From NCBI GenBank assembly GCA_964553795.1, contig CAZKMR010000002.1:1-64000 (forward strand): a stretch of DNA of 64,000 nt, given 5' to 3'. Each line of letters begins with the position of its first letter. Position 1 is the first letter of the stretch. The position numbers and the translations under genes were made by a program. Under the pieces are notes generated by a model that was given only the letters and a program-made list of their open reading frames with translations, ran no database searches and was not told the DNA's origin. Shown one piece after another: positions 1-5,678 of this stretch. Source of the stretch: JADLHS01 sp964553795. GTDB taxonomy: Bacteria > Verrucomicrobiota > Verrucomicrobiia > Limisphaerales > JADLHS01.

Positions 1-292
1 TCGTCTTGACGATCTCTTCGATCTTACGGCGCGCAGCCACGCCTTTCTGCTGCAATTGCAAGAACGCTTCCTGAGCAGCAGCACAAGCCTCGTCCGCTGT
101 GGCGAACACGCCGAACTTGCCGCGCAATGCCGGAGCGGACATGGCTTTCGTTATACCACAACCACAGGACTCGCTCTTCGCCGCCGGAGCGGGCGCAGCC
201 GGAGCGGAAGCTGTAACGGTTGTCGTCCCACCGATGCGGCCCAACACCTCGGACACCACGTCACGGATCAAGGTTTCGTTCACTGCGCTCAT
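1..292 (-). CDS. BMC-associated CoA-acylating aldehyde dehydrogenase (PduP/EutE-like), N-terminal fragment cut by window edge
   Basis: About 97 codons are present, starting at the ATG at 290-292 and running off the left edge. The first ~18 residues (MSAVNETLIRDVVSEVLGR) form a predicted amphipathic helix like the encapsulation peptides of BMC aldehyde dehydrogenases. An Ala/Pro-rich linker follows, holding a Cys-Gly-Cys-Gly motif. Then comes the start of the catalytic domain, with the family pattern GVFATADEACAAAQEAF and an Arg-Lys-Ile-Glu helix. The enzyme oxidises an aldehyde to acyl-CoA with NAD+ inside the compartment. It is the most downstream gene seen of the leftward BMC operon, but an opposite-strand HNH cassette separates it from the shell genes. 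The catalytic Cys is outside the window. No clear Shine-Dalgarno is seen. Confidence 0.86.
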   Translation of the reverse strand, partial: MSAVNETLIRDVVSEVLGRIGGTTTVTASAPAAPAPAAKSESCGCGITKAMSAPALRGKFGVFATADEACAAAQEAFLQLQQKGVAARRKIEEIVKT

Positions 293-345
293 AAAATTTT
301 AATCACAAATGGATGCCATTGAACACGAATTGGCTGATTCCCGCC

Positions 346-375
346 TTGGACAAGCCCGCTGCGGTCTGATAGATT
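346..375 (+). promoter_or_regulatory. candidate sigma-70 promoter of the HNH cassette
   Basis: TTGGAC (346-351), an 18-base spacer and TAGATT (370-375) stand 25 bases upstream of the first cassette gene. The match is fair only. It would give the cassette its own promoter, against the direction of the surrounding operon. Inference from sequence alone. Confidence 0.3.
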
Positions 376-399
376 GCCCCGCAGAAACGGAAAGCGAAT

Positions 400-624
400 A
401 TGTCTCAAGCCATCCAACTGAAAGTGCAGATGCCGGGCGACTTGGCGAAGTTTCGTCTGCCCAAGGGAGTGCAAAAGCGGCTTCACGACCTGCTCGATAA
501 GCAAGACAGCGGCGAACGCCTGACAACCGCCGAGAAGCGAGAGGCCGAGGGTCTGACTGACTTGAATGACCTGCTCTCGCTGCTCCGTCTTCGTTCCCAA
601 CGTTTGAGCAACGGTCGGCATTAA
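400..624 (+). CDS. small protein paired with HNH endonuclease
   Basis: A 74-residue charged protein without signal peptide, membrane segment or known catalytic motif. A GGAAAG stretch sits just upstream of the ATG. The stop lies four bases before the ATG of the HNH gene, so the two are almost certainly co-transcribed. Small genes like this commonly precede this type of HNH gene in cyanobacteria, planctomycetes and verrucomicrobia; this is from general recollection of such pairs, not from a search. It might be an accessory or antitoxin-like partner, but nothing in the sequence proves that. The pair stands on the strand opposite to the BMC genes on both sides, which suggests late insertion. Confidence 0.6.
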   Translation: MSQAIQLKVQMPGDLAKFRLPKGVQKRLHDLLDKQDSGERLTTAEKREAEGLTDLNDLLSLLRLRSQRLSNGRH

Positions 625-628
625 GCGC

Positions 629-1048
629 ATGACGATCCCGGCGCAACTGAGGCGTCAGGTTGTTCATCGGGCGCAAAGTCGTTGCGAATACTGCGGCCTT
701 GCTCAAGCCTCGCAGGAAGCCACTTTCCACATTGACCACATCATTCCCGTCACCGCTGCTGGCCAAACGACGCTCAGCAATCTCGCTCTGGCTTGCGTAT
801 CCTGCTCGTTGCGCAAAGGCGCAAGACTGACGGCGCGCGATCCGAAGACCGGAAAGGAAGTTCGGTTGTTCAATCCCCGCCACGACTCGTGGCGCTTGCA
901 TTTCCGATGGGATGGCGTTCGCGCCATCGGTATCAGCCCAAGCGGGCGGGCGACCGTTGCAGCATTGAACTTGAATCGCGCCGTGGCCCAAGCCATTCGC
1001 CACGAAGAAATCCTCCGTGAACGGCATCCGCCGCCAGGCCACATTTGA
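629..1048 (+). CDS. HNH endonuclease family protein
   Basis: 139 residues with a zinc-ribbon HNH nuclease fold: CEYC at 19-22, HIDHII at 34-39, Asn51 in the LSNLALAC stretch and a second CxxC at 56-59. These fit the betabetaalpha-metal nuclease, where Asp-His and Asn hold the metal and the four Cys hold a structural zinc. In the usual family pattern the second CxxC is followed by Asn; here it is Ser60, a possible weakening of the site. The C-terminal half (RLFNPRHDSW, LHFRWDG, GRATV) is conserved in this HNH subfamily. The gene overlaps no neighbour, ends 17 bases from the convergent BMC-P gene, and is probably a hitchhiking cassette. Its biological target is unknown. Confidence 0.86.
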   Translation: MTIPAQLRRQVVHRAQSRCEYCGLAQASQEATFHIDHIIPVTAAGQTTLSNLALACVSCSLRKGARLTARDPKTGKEVRLFNPRHDSWRLHFRWDGVRAIGISPSGRATVAALNLNRAVAQAIRHEEILRERHPPPGHI

Positions 1049-1065
1049 TTTGGCGCGCAGCTTCA

Positions 1066-1377
1066 TCACGCTTTGCCGCTGAAGATTTGTTTTCCCAGGA
1101 CATCCACGCTGTCCACGATGCCGATGATGACGGCGTCCACGGGCGCGTCCTTCATGCCGGGCGCAAGACGGGCGCTGCTGCCCTGGCAAAACATCACCAT
1201 CTCGCCGAGGCCCGCACCGAGCGCGTCCACGGCCACGATGGTGTTCGCGCCGGGGCGGAACTTCGTAGGATCTTTTTCATCCACGAGCTGCGGGCGGAGC
1301 AACAGCAGTTTGCGACCCGACATGTTCGGGTCCTTCTTCGTCGCGACCACCGCGCCTTCGACTTTGGCCAGAAACAT
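1066..1377 (-). CDS. BMC-P shell vertex protein (EutN/CcmL family)
   Basis: 103 residues, a normal length for the EutN/CcmL pentamer that caps the vertices of microcompartment shells. The N-terminus (MFLAKVEGAVVATKK), the central LLLLRPQLVDE with VAVDALGAGLGEMVMFCQGSSAR, and the end with VDAVIIGIVDSVDV fit the family closely. An AAAGG stretch lies upstream of the ATG. The gene follows a BMC-H gene in the leftward operon, separated by 83 bases that hold a strong hairpin. It is the only pentamer gene in the window; related loci encode up to three, so others may lie to the left. Acts as a structural protein in the shell. Confidence 0.94.
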   Translation of the reverse strand: MFLAKVEGAVVATKKDPNMSGRKLLLLRPQLVDEKDPTKFRPGANTIVAVDALGAGLGEMVMFCQGSSARLAPGMKDAPVDAVIIGIVDSVDVLGKQIFSGKA

Positions 1378-1389
1378 AGTTTTGCCTTT

Positions 1390-1457
1390 GTGGCGGCGGC
1401 TCGTGAGAGCGCCGCATTCTTACGTCGAATCAGCCGCGCTCTCACGAGCGCAGCCAC
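1390..1457. repeat. intergenic hairpin between BMC-H and BMC-P genes
   Basis: Inverted repeat with arms 1390-1415 and 1433-1457 and a 17-base loop. The shared core is CTCGTGAGAGCGC, flanked by GTGGC and GC on both sides. No U-tract follows on either strand, so it is not a classical terminator. It fills the gap between two co-oriented shell genes and could act on the mRNA. Confidence 0.75.
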
Positions 1458-1460
1458 GAA

Positions 1461-1742
1461 TCATTTCTTCTTCGGCAACACCGCTTCCACGTCGCTGTGC
1501 GGCCGGGCGATGACGTGCACGCTGACCACTTCGCCTTTGATGGCTTTGATGGCTTGCGCGCCGGCGTCGGTGGCGGCTTTGACCGCGGCGACGTCGCCGA
1601 CGACCACCGCGGTGACGAGGGCGTTGCCGACCTGGGTCATCGGGCCGACGAGTTCCACGTTCGCGGCCTTGAGCATGGCGTCCGTCCCCTCGACGAGGGC
1701 GACGAGTCCGCGCGTTTCAATCATTCCAATGGCTTGAGGCAT
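1461..1742 (-). CDS. BMC-H shell hexamer protein (copy 1)
   Basis: 93 residues forming a single BMC domain: MIETRGLVALVEGTDAMLKA, then a VVVGDVAAVKAATDAG stretch and the terminal VHVIARPHSDVEAVLPKKK. This is the standard hexameric shell tile of the CsoS1/PduA/EutM class. It lies downstream of ackA and upstream of the BMC-P gene in the leftward operon. No Shine-Dalgarno is evident; instead the leader carries a 27-base sequence repeated before another BMC-H gene. The central pore loop cannot be assigned safely by eye. It is one of three BMC-H paralogues here, all single-domain. Confidence 0.95.
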   Translation of the reverse strand: MPQAIGMIETRGLVALVEGTDAMLKAANVELVGPMTQVGNALVTAVVVGDVAAVKAATDAGAQAIKAIKGEVVSVHVIARPHSDVEAVLPKKK

Positions 1743-1749
1743 ATACTTT

Positions 1750-1776
1750 AGTTCTTAGTTGATGGTTGAGAGTTGA
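1750..1776 (-). repeat. 27-base direct repeat in BMC-H leader, copy 1
   Basis: The 27 bases starting AGTTCTTAGTTGATGGTTGA are identical to positions 3483-3509. Both copies lie a few bases upstream of a BMC-H start codon on the minus strand (eight bases here) and take the place where a ribosome binding site would be expected. Confidence 0.85.
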
Positions 1777-1785
1777 AAATCGTTT

Positions 1786-1925
1786 TTAACCACGGATGGA
1801 CACGGATTTTGAAACGGAGCGCGGGTCTGTGACCCGCAGCACTCCACGCCATAGCGGCACGCTGCGGCTCACAGAGCCGCGCTCCGCAAAAGCATTCGTG
1901 TCTATTCGTGTTCATTCGTGGTTAA
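1786..1925. repeat. long double inverted repeat, copy A (after ackA)
   Basis: An outer pair of arms starts TTAACCACGGATGGACACGG and ends with CGTGGTTAA. An inner pair of 25-base arms lies at 1816-1840 and 1861-1885, matching in 23 positions around a 20-base loop. The TAA stop of ackA is part of the right outer arm. The same element recurs at 3850-3995. It looks like a dispersed palindromic element of the genome and would form a very stable RNA hairpin between ackA and a shell gene. Confidence 0.9.
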
Positions 1926-3112
1926 TTCTTTTGCGCTCCCAGCAAGCGCTTGGTTTCGCGCGCGACCACCAGTTCTTCGTTCGGCGGAATCACCATGAGC
2001 TTCACGCGAGAACTTGGTTTGCTGATGACGGCTTCAGTCGCGCGGGTGCTCGCGTTGAGCGCGGCATCCAATTCGATGCCGAGGCCTTCGAGGTTCGCGC
2101 AAATCGCAGCGCGGATGTCCGCACGGTTCTCGCCGATACCGGCGGTGAACACAATCGCGTCCGCACCGCCCAGCTCGAAGAAGTAGCTTCCAATCCAATG
2201 CCGCGCGCTGGCGACATACGTTTCTATCGCGAGCTTGGCGTTCGCATTGCCCTTCTCACCGGCTTCGATGACGTCGCGGATGTCATTCGATACGCCGCTG
2301 ATGCCTGCAAGGCCGGATTCCTTCGTGAGCTGGCGCTGCGCTTCTTCAATCGTGATGCCAAGCATCTTCACCGCATACGGAATTGCTTCGGCATCCAGGT
2401 CGCCGACCCGATTGTTCTGCGGCAAACCGGATTGAGGGCTCATGCCCATGCTCGTGCCGATGGACACGCCGTTGCGAATGCCCGTGATGCTCGAACTGCC
2501 GCCGAGATGACACGAGATCACGCGAAGTGGAGCGCCGTTCACAGAGGATTTACCACCGTCCACGTAAAGCTTACGGGCGCGTTCGGCGACGTCATTGCGG
2601 CCAAGTAAGTCCGCCGAGCGTTCGGCGATGAACTTGTGGCTTGCACCGTGAAAACCCCAGCGTTGGATACCGATGTCGTGCCAGGCTTGCGGCACGGCGT
2701 AACGCATCATCGCCTCGGGCGCGAACCGATGGAACGCGGTCTCAAACAATCCCACCAGCGGCACACTCGGCATGCGTTTCCCAAACAGGCGGATGCCGGT
2801 GATGTAAGGCGGATTGTGCGCGGGCGCGAGGCCGTTGTAAGCCTCCATCGCGCCGAGCACGCGTTCATCGAGTCGCACACAACCGGTGACGTTCTTGGCG
2901 ATCACGGTCTTGAAGCCGACCGCGGCGAGTTCGCTTTCGTTGGCGAGCGCGCCAGTGTCTCTAAGTTGCGCGAGGCAATCCTCGATCGCCTTCGGATAAT
3001 CAGCCACGCGTTCGAAGCCGCCTTTGTGCAAAAGGCGCTCGGCGTTGTTCGAGAAGTCGAACAAGCGCCACTTGAGCGAGGTGCTGCCGATGTTGGCGAT
3101 CAGGATTTTCAT
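1922..3112 (-). CDS. ackA: acetate/propionate kinase of the BMC operon
   Basis: 396 residues, the normal acetokinase length. The start MKILIANIGSTSLKWRLF at 3110-3112 is chosen because the phosphate-binding N-terminus begins there; the open frame extends further upstream through a neighbouring shell gene and is not coding. Visible family motifs are NIGSTSLKW, FHGASHKF, CHLGGSSSITGIRNGVS with GTSMGMSPQSGLPQ, and FTAGIGENRADIR near the end. The enzyme turns acyl-phosphate and ADP into the acid and ATP, completing the PduL reaction. It is placed between two BMC-H genes with a hairpin on each side. Acetate and propionate (or lactate-derived) substrates cannot be distinguished from the sequence. 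Confidence 0.95.
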   Translation of the reverse strand: MKILIANIGSTSLKWRLFDFSNNAERLLHKGGFERVADYPKAIEDCLAQLRDTGALANESELAAVGFKTVIAKNVTGCVRLDERVLGAMEAYNGLAPAHNPPYITGIRLFGKRMPSVPLVGLFETAFHRFAPEAMMRYAVPQAWHDIGIQRWGFHGASHKFIAERSADLLGRNDVAERARKLYVDGGKSSVNGAPLRVISCHLGGSSSITGIRNGVSIGTSMGMSPQSGLPQNNRVGDLDAEAIPYAVKMLGITIEEAQRQLTKESGLAGISGVSNDIRDVIEAGEKGNANAKLAIETYVASARHWIGSYFFELGGADAIVFTAGIGENRADIRAAICANLEGLGIELDAALNASTRATEAVISKPSSRVKLMVIPPNEELVVARETKRLLGAQKN

Positions 3113-3124
3113 TTGCGAGGAACT

Positions 3125-3196
3125 AGAAGCTAGAAACAAAGAGTTAGAATTTATTGCGTGCGATTCTAACTTCCATCTCCTAACTCCTAGCTTCTG
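3125..3196. repeat. intergenic hairpin between BMC-H and ackA
   Basis: AGAAGCTAG (3125-3133) pairs with CTAGCTTCT (3188-3196), and GTTAGAAT (3143-3150) with ATTCTAAC (3163-3170), giving a two-part stem. It occupies nearly the whole gap between the two genes. No terminator-like U-tract. Confidence 0.65.
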
Positions 3197-3198
3197 AA

Positions 3199-3477
3199 TC
3201 ATTGCAGCCACTTGCCGAGGATGCTGAGATCGTCGTGCGGACGCGGGATCACCTGGACGGCGACCACCGAGCCGACTTGCGCGGCGGCAGCCGCACCGGC
3301 GTCGGTCGCGGCTTTGACGGCGGCGACGTCGCCCCGAAAGAATCCGGTGACATAGCCACTGCCGATCTTTTCCCAGCCGGTCATCGTGACATTCGCGGCC
3401 TTGAGCGCGGCGTCGCACGCTTCCATCAGCGCGCAAAAGCCTTTGCATTCAATCATTCCAACTGCTTGTTGAGCCAT
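3199..3477 (-). CDS. BMC-H shell hexamer protein (copy 2)
   Basis: 92 residues with one BMC domain: VGMIECKGFCALMEACDAAL, a GYVTGFFRGDVAAVKAATDAG stretch and the end VQVIPRPHDDLSILGKWLQ. The fold and length are those of a hexameric shell tile. It carries several Cys residues in the first helix region, unlike the other two copies. The leader before the ATG holds the same 27-base direct repeat as copy 1. It lies between another BMC-H gene and ackA in the leftward operon. Likely a structural tile with different pore properties, but this is inference. Confidence 0.94.
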   Translation of the reverse strand: MAQQAVGMIECKGFCALMEACDAALKAANVTMTGWEKIGSGYVTGFFRGDVAAVKAATDAGAAAAAQVGSVVAVQVIPRPHDDLSILGKWLQ

Positions 3478-3482
3478 AAATC

Positions 3483-3509
3483 AGTTCTTAGTTGATGGTT
3501 GAGAGTTGA
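3483..3509 (-). repeat. 27-base direct repeat in BMC-H leader, copy 2
   Basis: Identical to 1750-1776. It lies six bases upstream of the start codon of BMC-H copy 2. The third BMC-H gene lacks it and has an ordinary AGGAGA ribosome binding site instead. Confidence 0.85.
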
Positions 3510-3514
3510 GAGTT

Positions 3515-3808
3515 TTACTTCGCAGCGGCTTTGGCGACTTCGGGCACAAAGGCTTTCAACAAGTCTTCGTGCGGACGCGCGATGAGATGCGAGCTGACGA
3601 GCTCGCCGACCTTGGCCGCCGCCTTCGAGCCGGCGTCCACAGCGGCTTTCACGCTGCCGACGTCGCCCTTGGCGAGCACGGTGATAAGACCGCCGCCGAT
3701 GGGGATGGTTTTGACCAACGTCACGTTGGCCGCTTTGACCATGGCATCACTGGCTTCCACGCTGCCGATGTAGCCTTTGGTTTCGATCATTCCTAATGCT
3801 TCACTCAT
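3515..3808 (-). CDS. BMC-H shell hexamer protein (copy 3)
   Basis: 97 residues with one BMC domain: ALGMIETKGYIGSVEASDAM, an ITVLAKGDVGSVKAAVDAG stretch and HLIARPHEDLLKAFV, plus a short Ala/Lys tail. A strong AGGAGA ribosome binding site stands upstream of the ATG, so this may be the most strongly translated shell gene. It directly follows pduL in the operon, separated by about 190 bases that hold the long inverted repeat B. Structural shell tile by family. The three BMC-H copies differ enough to suggest distinct pores rather than simple dosage. Confidence 0.95.
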   Translation of the reverse strand: MSEALGMIETKGYIGSVEASDAMVKAANVTLVKTIPIGGGLITVLAKGDVGSVKAAVDAGSKAAAKVGELVSSHLIARPHEDLLKAFVPEVAKAAAK

Positions 3809-3849
3809 TTGTTTTCTCCTGTTTGGGTGTTAATTGACGGAAAAGGAAA

Positions 3850-3995
3850 TTGAACCACGGAGCGACTTGGACAAATTACCGGAACGGAGCGCGGGTCTGT
3901 GACCCGCAGCACGTTCGAACAATGCGGCACACTGCGGCTCACAGAGCCGCGCTCCGCAAAAGCATTCATCTCGATTCGTGTTCATCCGTGGTTAA
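3850..3995. repeat. long double inverted repeat, copy B (after pduL)
   Basis: Second copy of the element at 1786-1925. The inner arms are 3886-3910 and 3932-3955, nearly the same sequence as in copy A. The outer arms TTGAACCACGGA and TCCGTGGTTAA are more diverged. It begins two bases after the stop codon of pduL in the direction of transcription, mirroring the placement of copy A after ackA. Confidence 0.9.
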
Positions 3996-3997
3996 AA

Positions 3998-4675
3998 CTA
4001 TTTGATCAACTCGACTGGCGTGTTCGATTGCAGGTTGCATGCGTTGCCTTCGTCAGTGTCAATATGCACCTCGAGTTTGAAACTCTTGTCCACGCGCGCG
4101 AGCATCTTGTCGAGCGTGATTCCGCAATCGCCGCCGATCCTGAGCTTCATCATGTCGCCATGCCTCACGCCGTAGAATTCCGCATCAGTCGGACTCAAGT
4201 GCGCATGACGCAACGCGCGGATCACGCCGTCGGGCATTTCGAAAAATCCATTCGGCCCCATGAGCATTGCGCCGGGCGTGCCTTTGATGTCGCCAGACGC
4301 GCGCAACGGAATATCGAAACCGAGCGCAATGGCGTCTGTGTAAGCGAGTTCAACCTGATTGAGACTCCGGCACGGACCGAGGATGCGCAGATTGGAAATC
4401 ACGCGACTGCGCGGTCCGATGAGCGTCACGGTTTCCTTCGCAGCAAACTGCCCTTCCTGATAAAGCCATTTGTGAACCGTAAGTTGATGCCCCTTGCCGA
4501 AGAGAGCTTCGACCGCGTCCTGTGTAAGATGGCAATGCCGCGCGCTGATATTCACCACTAGTGGATTCGGCGCGGACGCCGCACGCGGCAGCGGTTTGCC
4601 AAGGCGCGCATAAACCGCCTGTCGCACGAGGTGCTCGACGACCGCGCGATGCGGAACGGATGCAGCAATGGCCAT
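3998..4675 (-). CDS. pduL: phosphotransacylase PduL of the BMC operon
   Basis: 225 residues, the usual size of BMC-type PduL. It transfers acyl groups from CoA to phosphate, regenerating CoA inside the compartment. The N-terminus has an amphipathic stretch (HRAVVEHLVRQAVYARLG), as expected of an encapsulation peptide. The two PduL halves show VNISARHCHLTQDAVEALFG and, later, RHAHLSPTDAEFYGVRHGD, which carry the zinc-binding His residues; KETVTLIGPRSR and GTPGAMLMGPNGF complete the pattern. It is the first gene of the leftward operon, divergent from the DeoR-type regulator, with an 87-base shared promoter region. A hairpin element follows its stop. Confidence 0.95.
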   Translation of the reverse strand: MAIAASVPHRAVVEHLVRQAVYARLGKPLPRAASAPNPLVVNISARHCHLTQDAVEALFGKGHQLTVHKWLYQEGQFAAKETVTLIGPRSRVISNLRILGPCRSLNQVELAYTDAIALGFDIPLRASGDIKGTPGAMLMGPNGFFEMPDGVIRALRHAHLSPTDAEFYGVRHGDMMKLRIGGDCGITLDKMLARVDKSFKLEVHIDTDEGNACNLQSNTPVELIK

Positions 4676-4720
4676 AATTCGCGGCCAATTGTCGCGAGAA
4701 AGATGCCAGAGTCAACAAAT

Positions 4721-4750
4721 ATCTTGCAAAATCTTCCAACATCTATCACA
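4721..4750. promoter_or_regulatory. three phased 10-base direct repeats, candidate DeoR-type operator
   Basis: ATCTTGCAAA, ATCTTCCAAC and ATCTATCACA stand head to tail at exactly 10-base spacing, in the 87 bases between the divergent pduL and regulator starts. DeoR-family proteins often bind direct repeats near their own gene. Placement and helical phasing support an operator; binding is inferred. Confidence 0.5.
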
Positions 4751-4762
4751 GTCGTGCACAAC

Positions 4763-5521
4763 ATGACGGCGGAAGAACGCAAACACCGGTTGGAGACATA
4801 CCTGCAACAGGTTGAATTTGCGTCACTTGAAGATTTAGCCAAGCACGTCGGCTCGTCGGTTTCCACCGTGCGGCGCGATCTCACTTCGTTGGAGGCGGGC
4901 GGCACGATCAAAAGAACGCACGGCGGCGCTCGATTGATTGCCCCGAAATCAGACGAGTTCACCTTCTCAACCCGCGACACGCACCAGCTCGACGCCAAGG
5001 AAGCAATTGGCCGCGCCTGTACCGCGCTGATTCACCCCAACCAAAGCGTCATCATTGATGCGGGCACGACTTGCTTTCACGTCGCGAAACATCTCGAAGA
5101 CAAGTCACCGCAGATCGTCACCAATTCCCTGCCCGTGGCGAATCTTTATTCCTCCGCCGGCAAAGTGGAACTCGTCTTGAGTGGTGGCGTGATTTATCCG
5201 CGACTCGGAGTGCTCGTTGGTCCGCTCGCGGTAGAAGCGTTTTCCAAAATTCACGCGGACGTCGCGATTATGAGCACAGGGGGAATCACCATGGACGGCC
5301 TGACGAACTCTCATGGCCTGCTCATTGACATTCAACTCGCCATGATGCGCGCGGCGGCAAAGGTCATCATGTGTCTGGACCACACGAAATTCGGCCGGCG
5401 CTCTGTTTCTTCGCTCTGCGATCTCGCGAAGGTCCACACGATTGTGACGGACAGCCAAGCGCCAACTGACCTCGTGTCGCAACTCCGCTCGAAGGGAATT
5501 GAGGTAATCGTCGCTGAGTAA
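4763..5521 (+). CDS. DeoR-family transcriptional regulator of the BMC operon
   Basis: 252 residues from the ATG at 4763, chosen because the helix-turn-helix begins directly after it (MTAEERKHRLETYLQQVEF); in-frame upstream codons overlap pduL on the other strand. The N-terminal winged helix shows VSTVRRDLTSLEAGGTIKRTHGGA, the DeoR signature. The C-terminal sugar-phosphate sensor (DeoRC) shows IDAGTTCFHVAKHL, VTNSLPVANLY, VLSGG and IMSTGGITMDGLTN. Regulators of this family usually repress and are released by a sugar phosphate. Divergent orientation from pduL makes it the likely controller of the compartment operon, as in other planctomycete-verrucomicrobial BMC loci. Confidence 0.93.
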   Translation: MTAEERKHRLETYLQQVEFASLEDLAKHVGSSVSTVRRDLTSLEAGGTIKRTHGGARLIAPKSDEFTFSTRDTHQLDAKEAIGRACTALIHPNQSVIIDAGTTCFHVAKHLEDKSPQIVTNSLPVANLYSSAGKVELVLSGGVIYPRLGVLVGPLAVEAFSKIHADVAIMSTGGITMDGLTNSHGLLIDIQLAMMRAAAKVIMCLDHTKFGRRSVSSLCDLAKVHTIVTDSQAPTDLVSQLRSKGIEVIVAE

Positions 5522-5678
5522 CTCAGATTGCGAAAATAAGTCTGACGCAAAGTAGAATATTCCGCGCCACATCCGGCTTCCAAAAAACTCGTGCCGCAAA
5601 ACGCGGAAGTATTGCCCTGCCCCGCGTGTTTGTTCATCATCCCGCCTCGTCCAACTGAACAACTAACGCGAATTTATC

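Noticed and set aside
299..1189. 296-residue minus-strand frame over the HNH cassette, which would restore operon direction
   Set aside because: No family resemblance, and the HNH protein on the plus strand has all zinc and nuclease residues.
3113..3448. Long upstream extension of the acetate kinase reading frame
   Set aside because: The extension is Arg-rich, runs antiparallel to family structure and overlaps the BMC-H gene in another frame; the true start is the MKILIANIGS Met.
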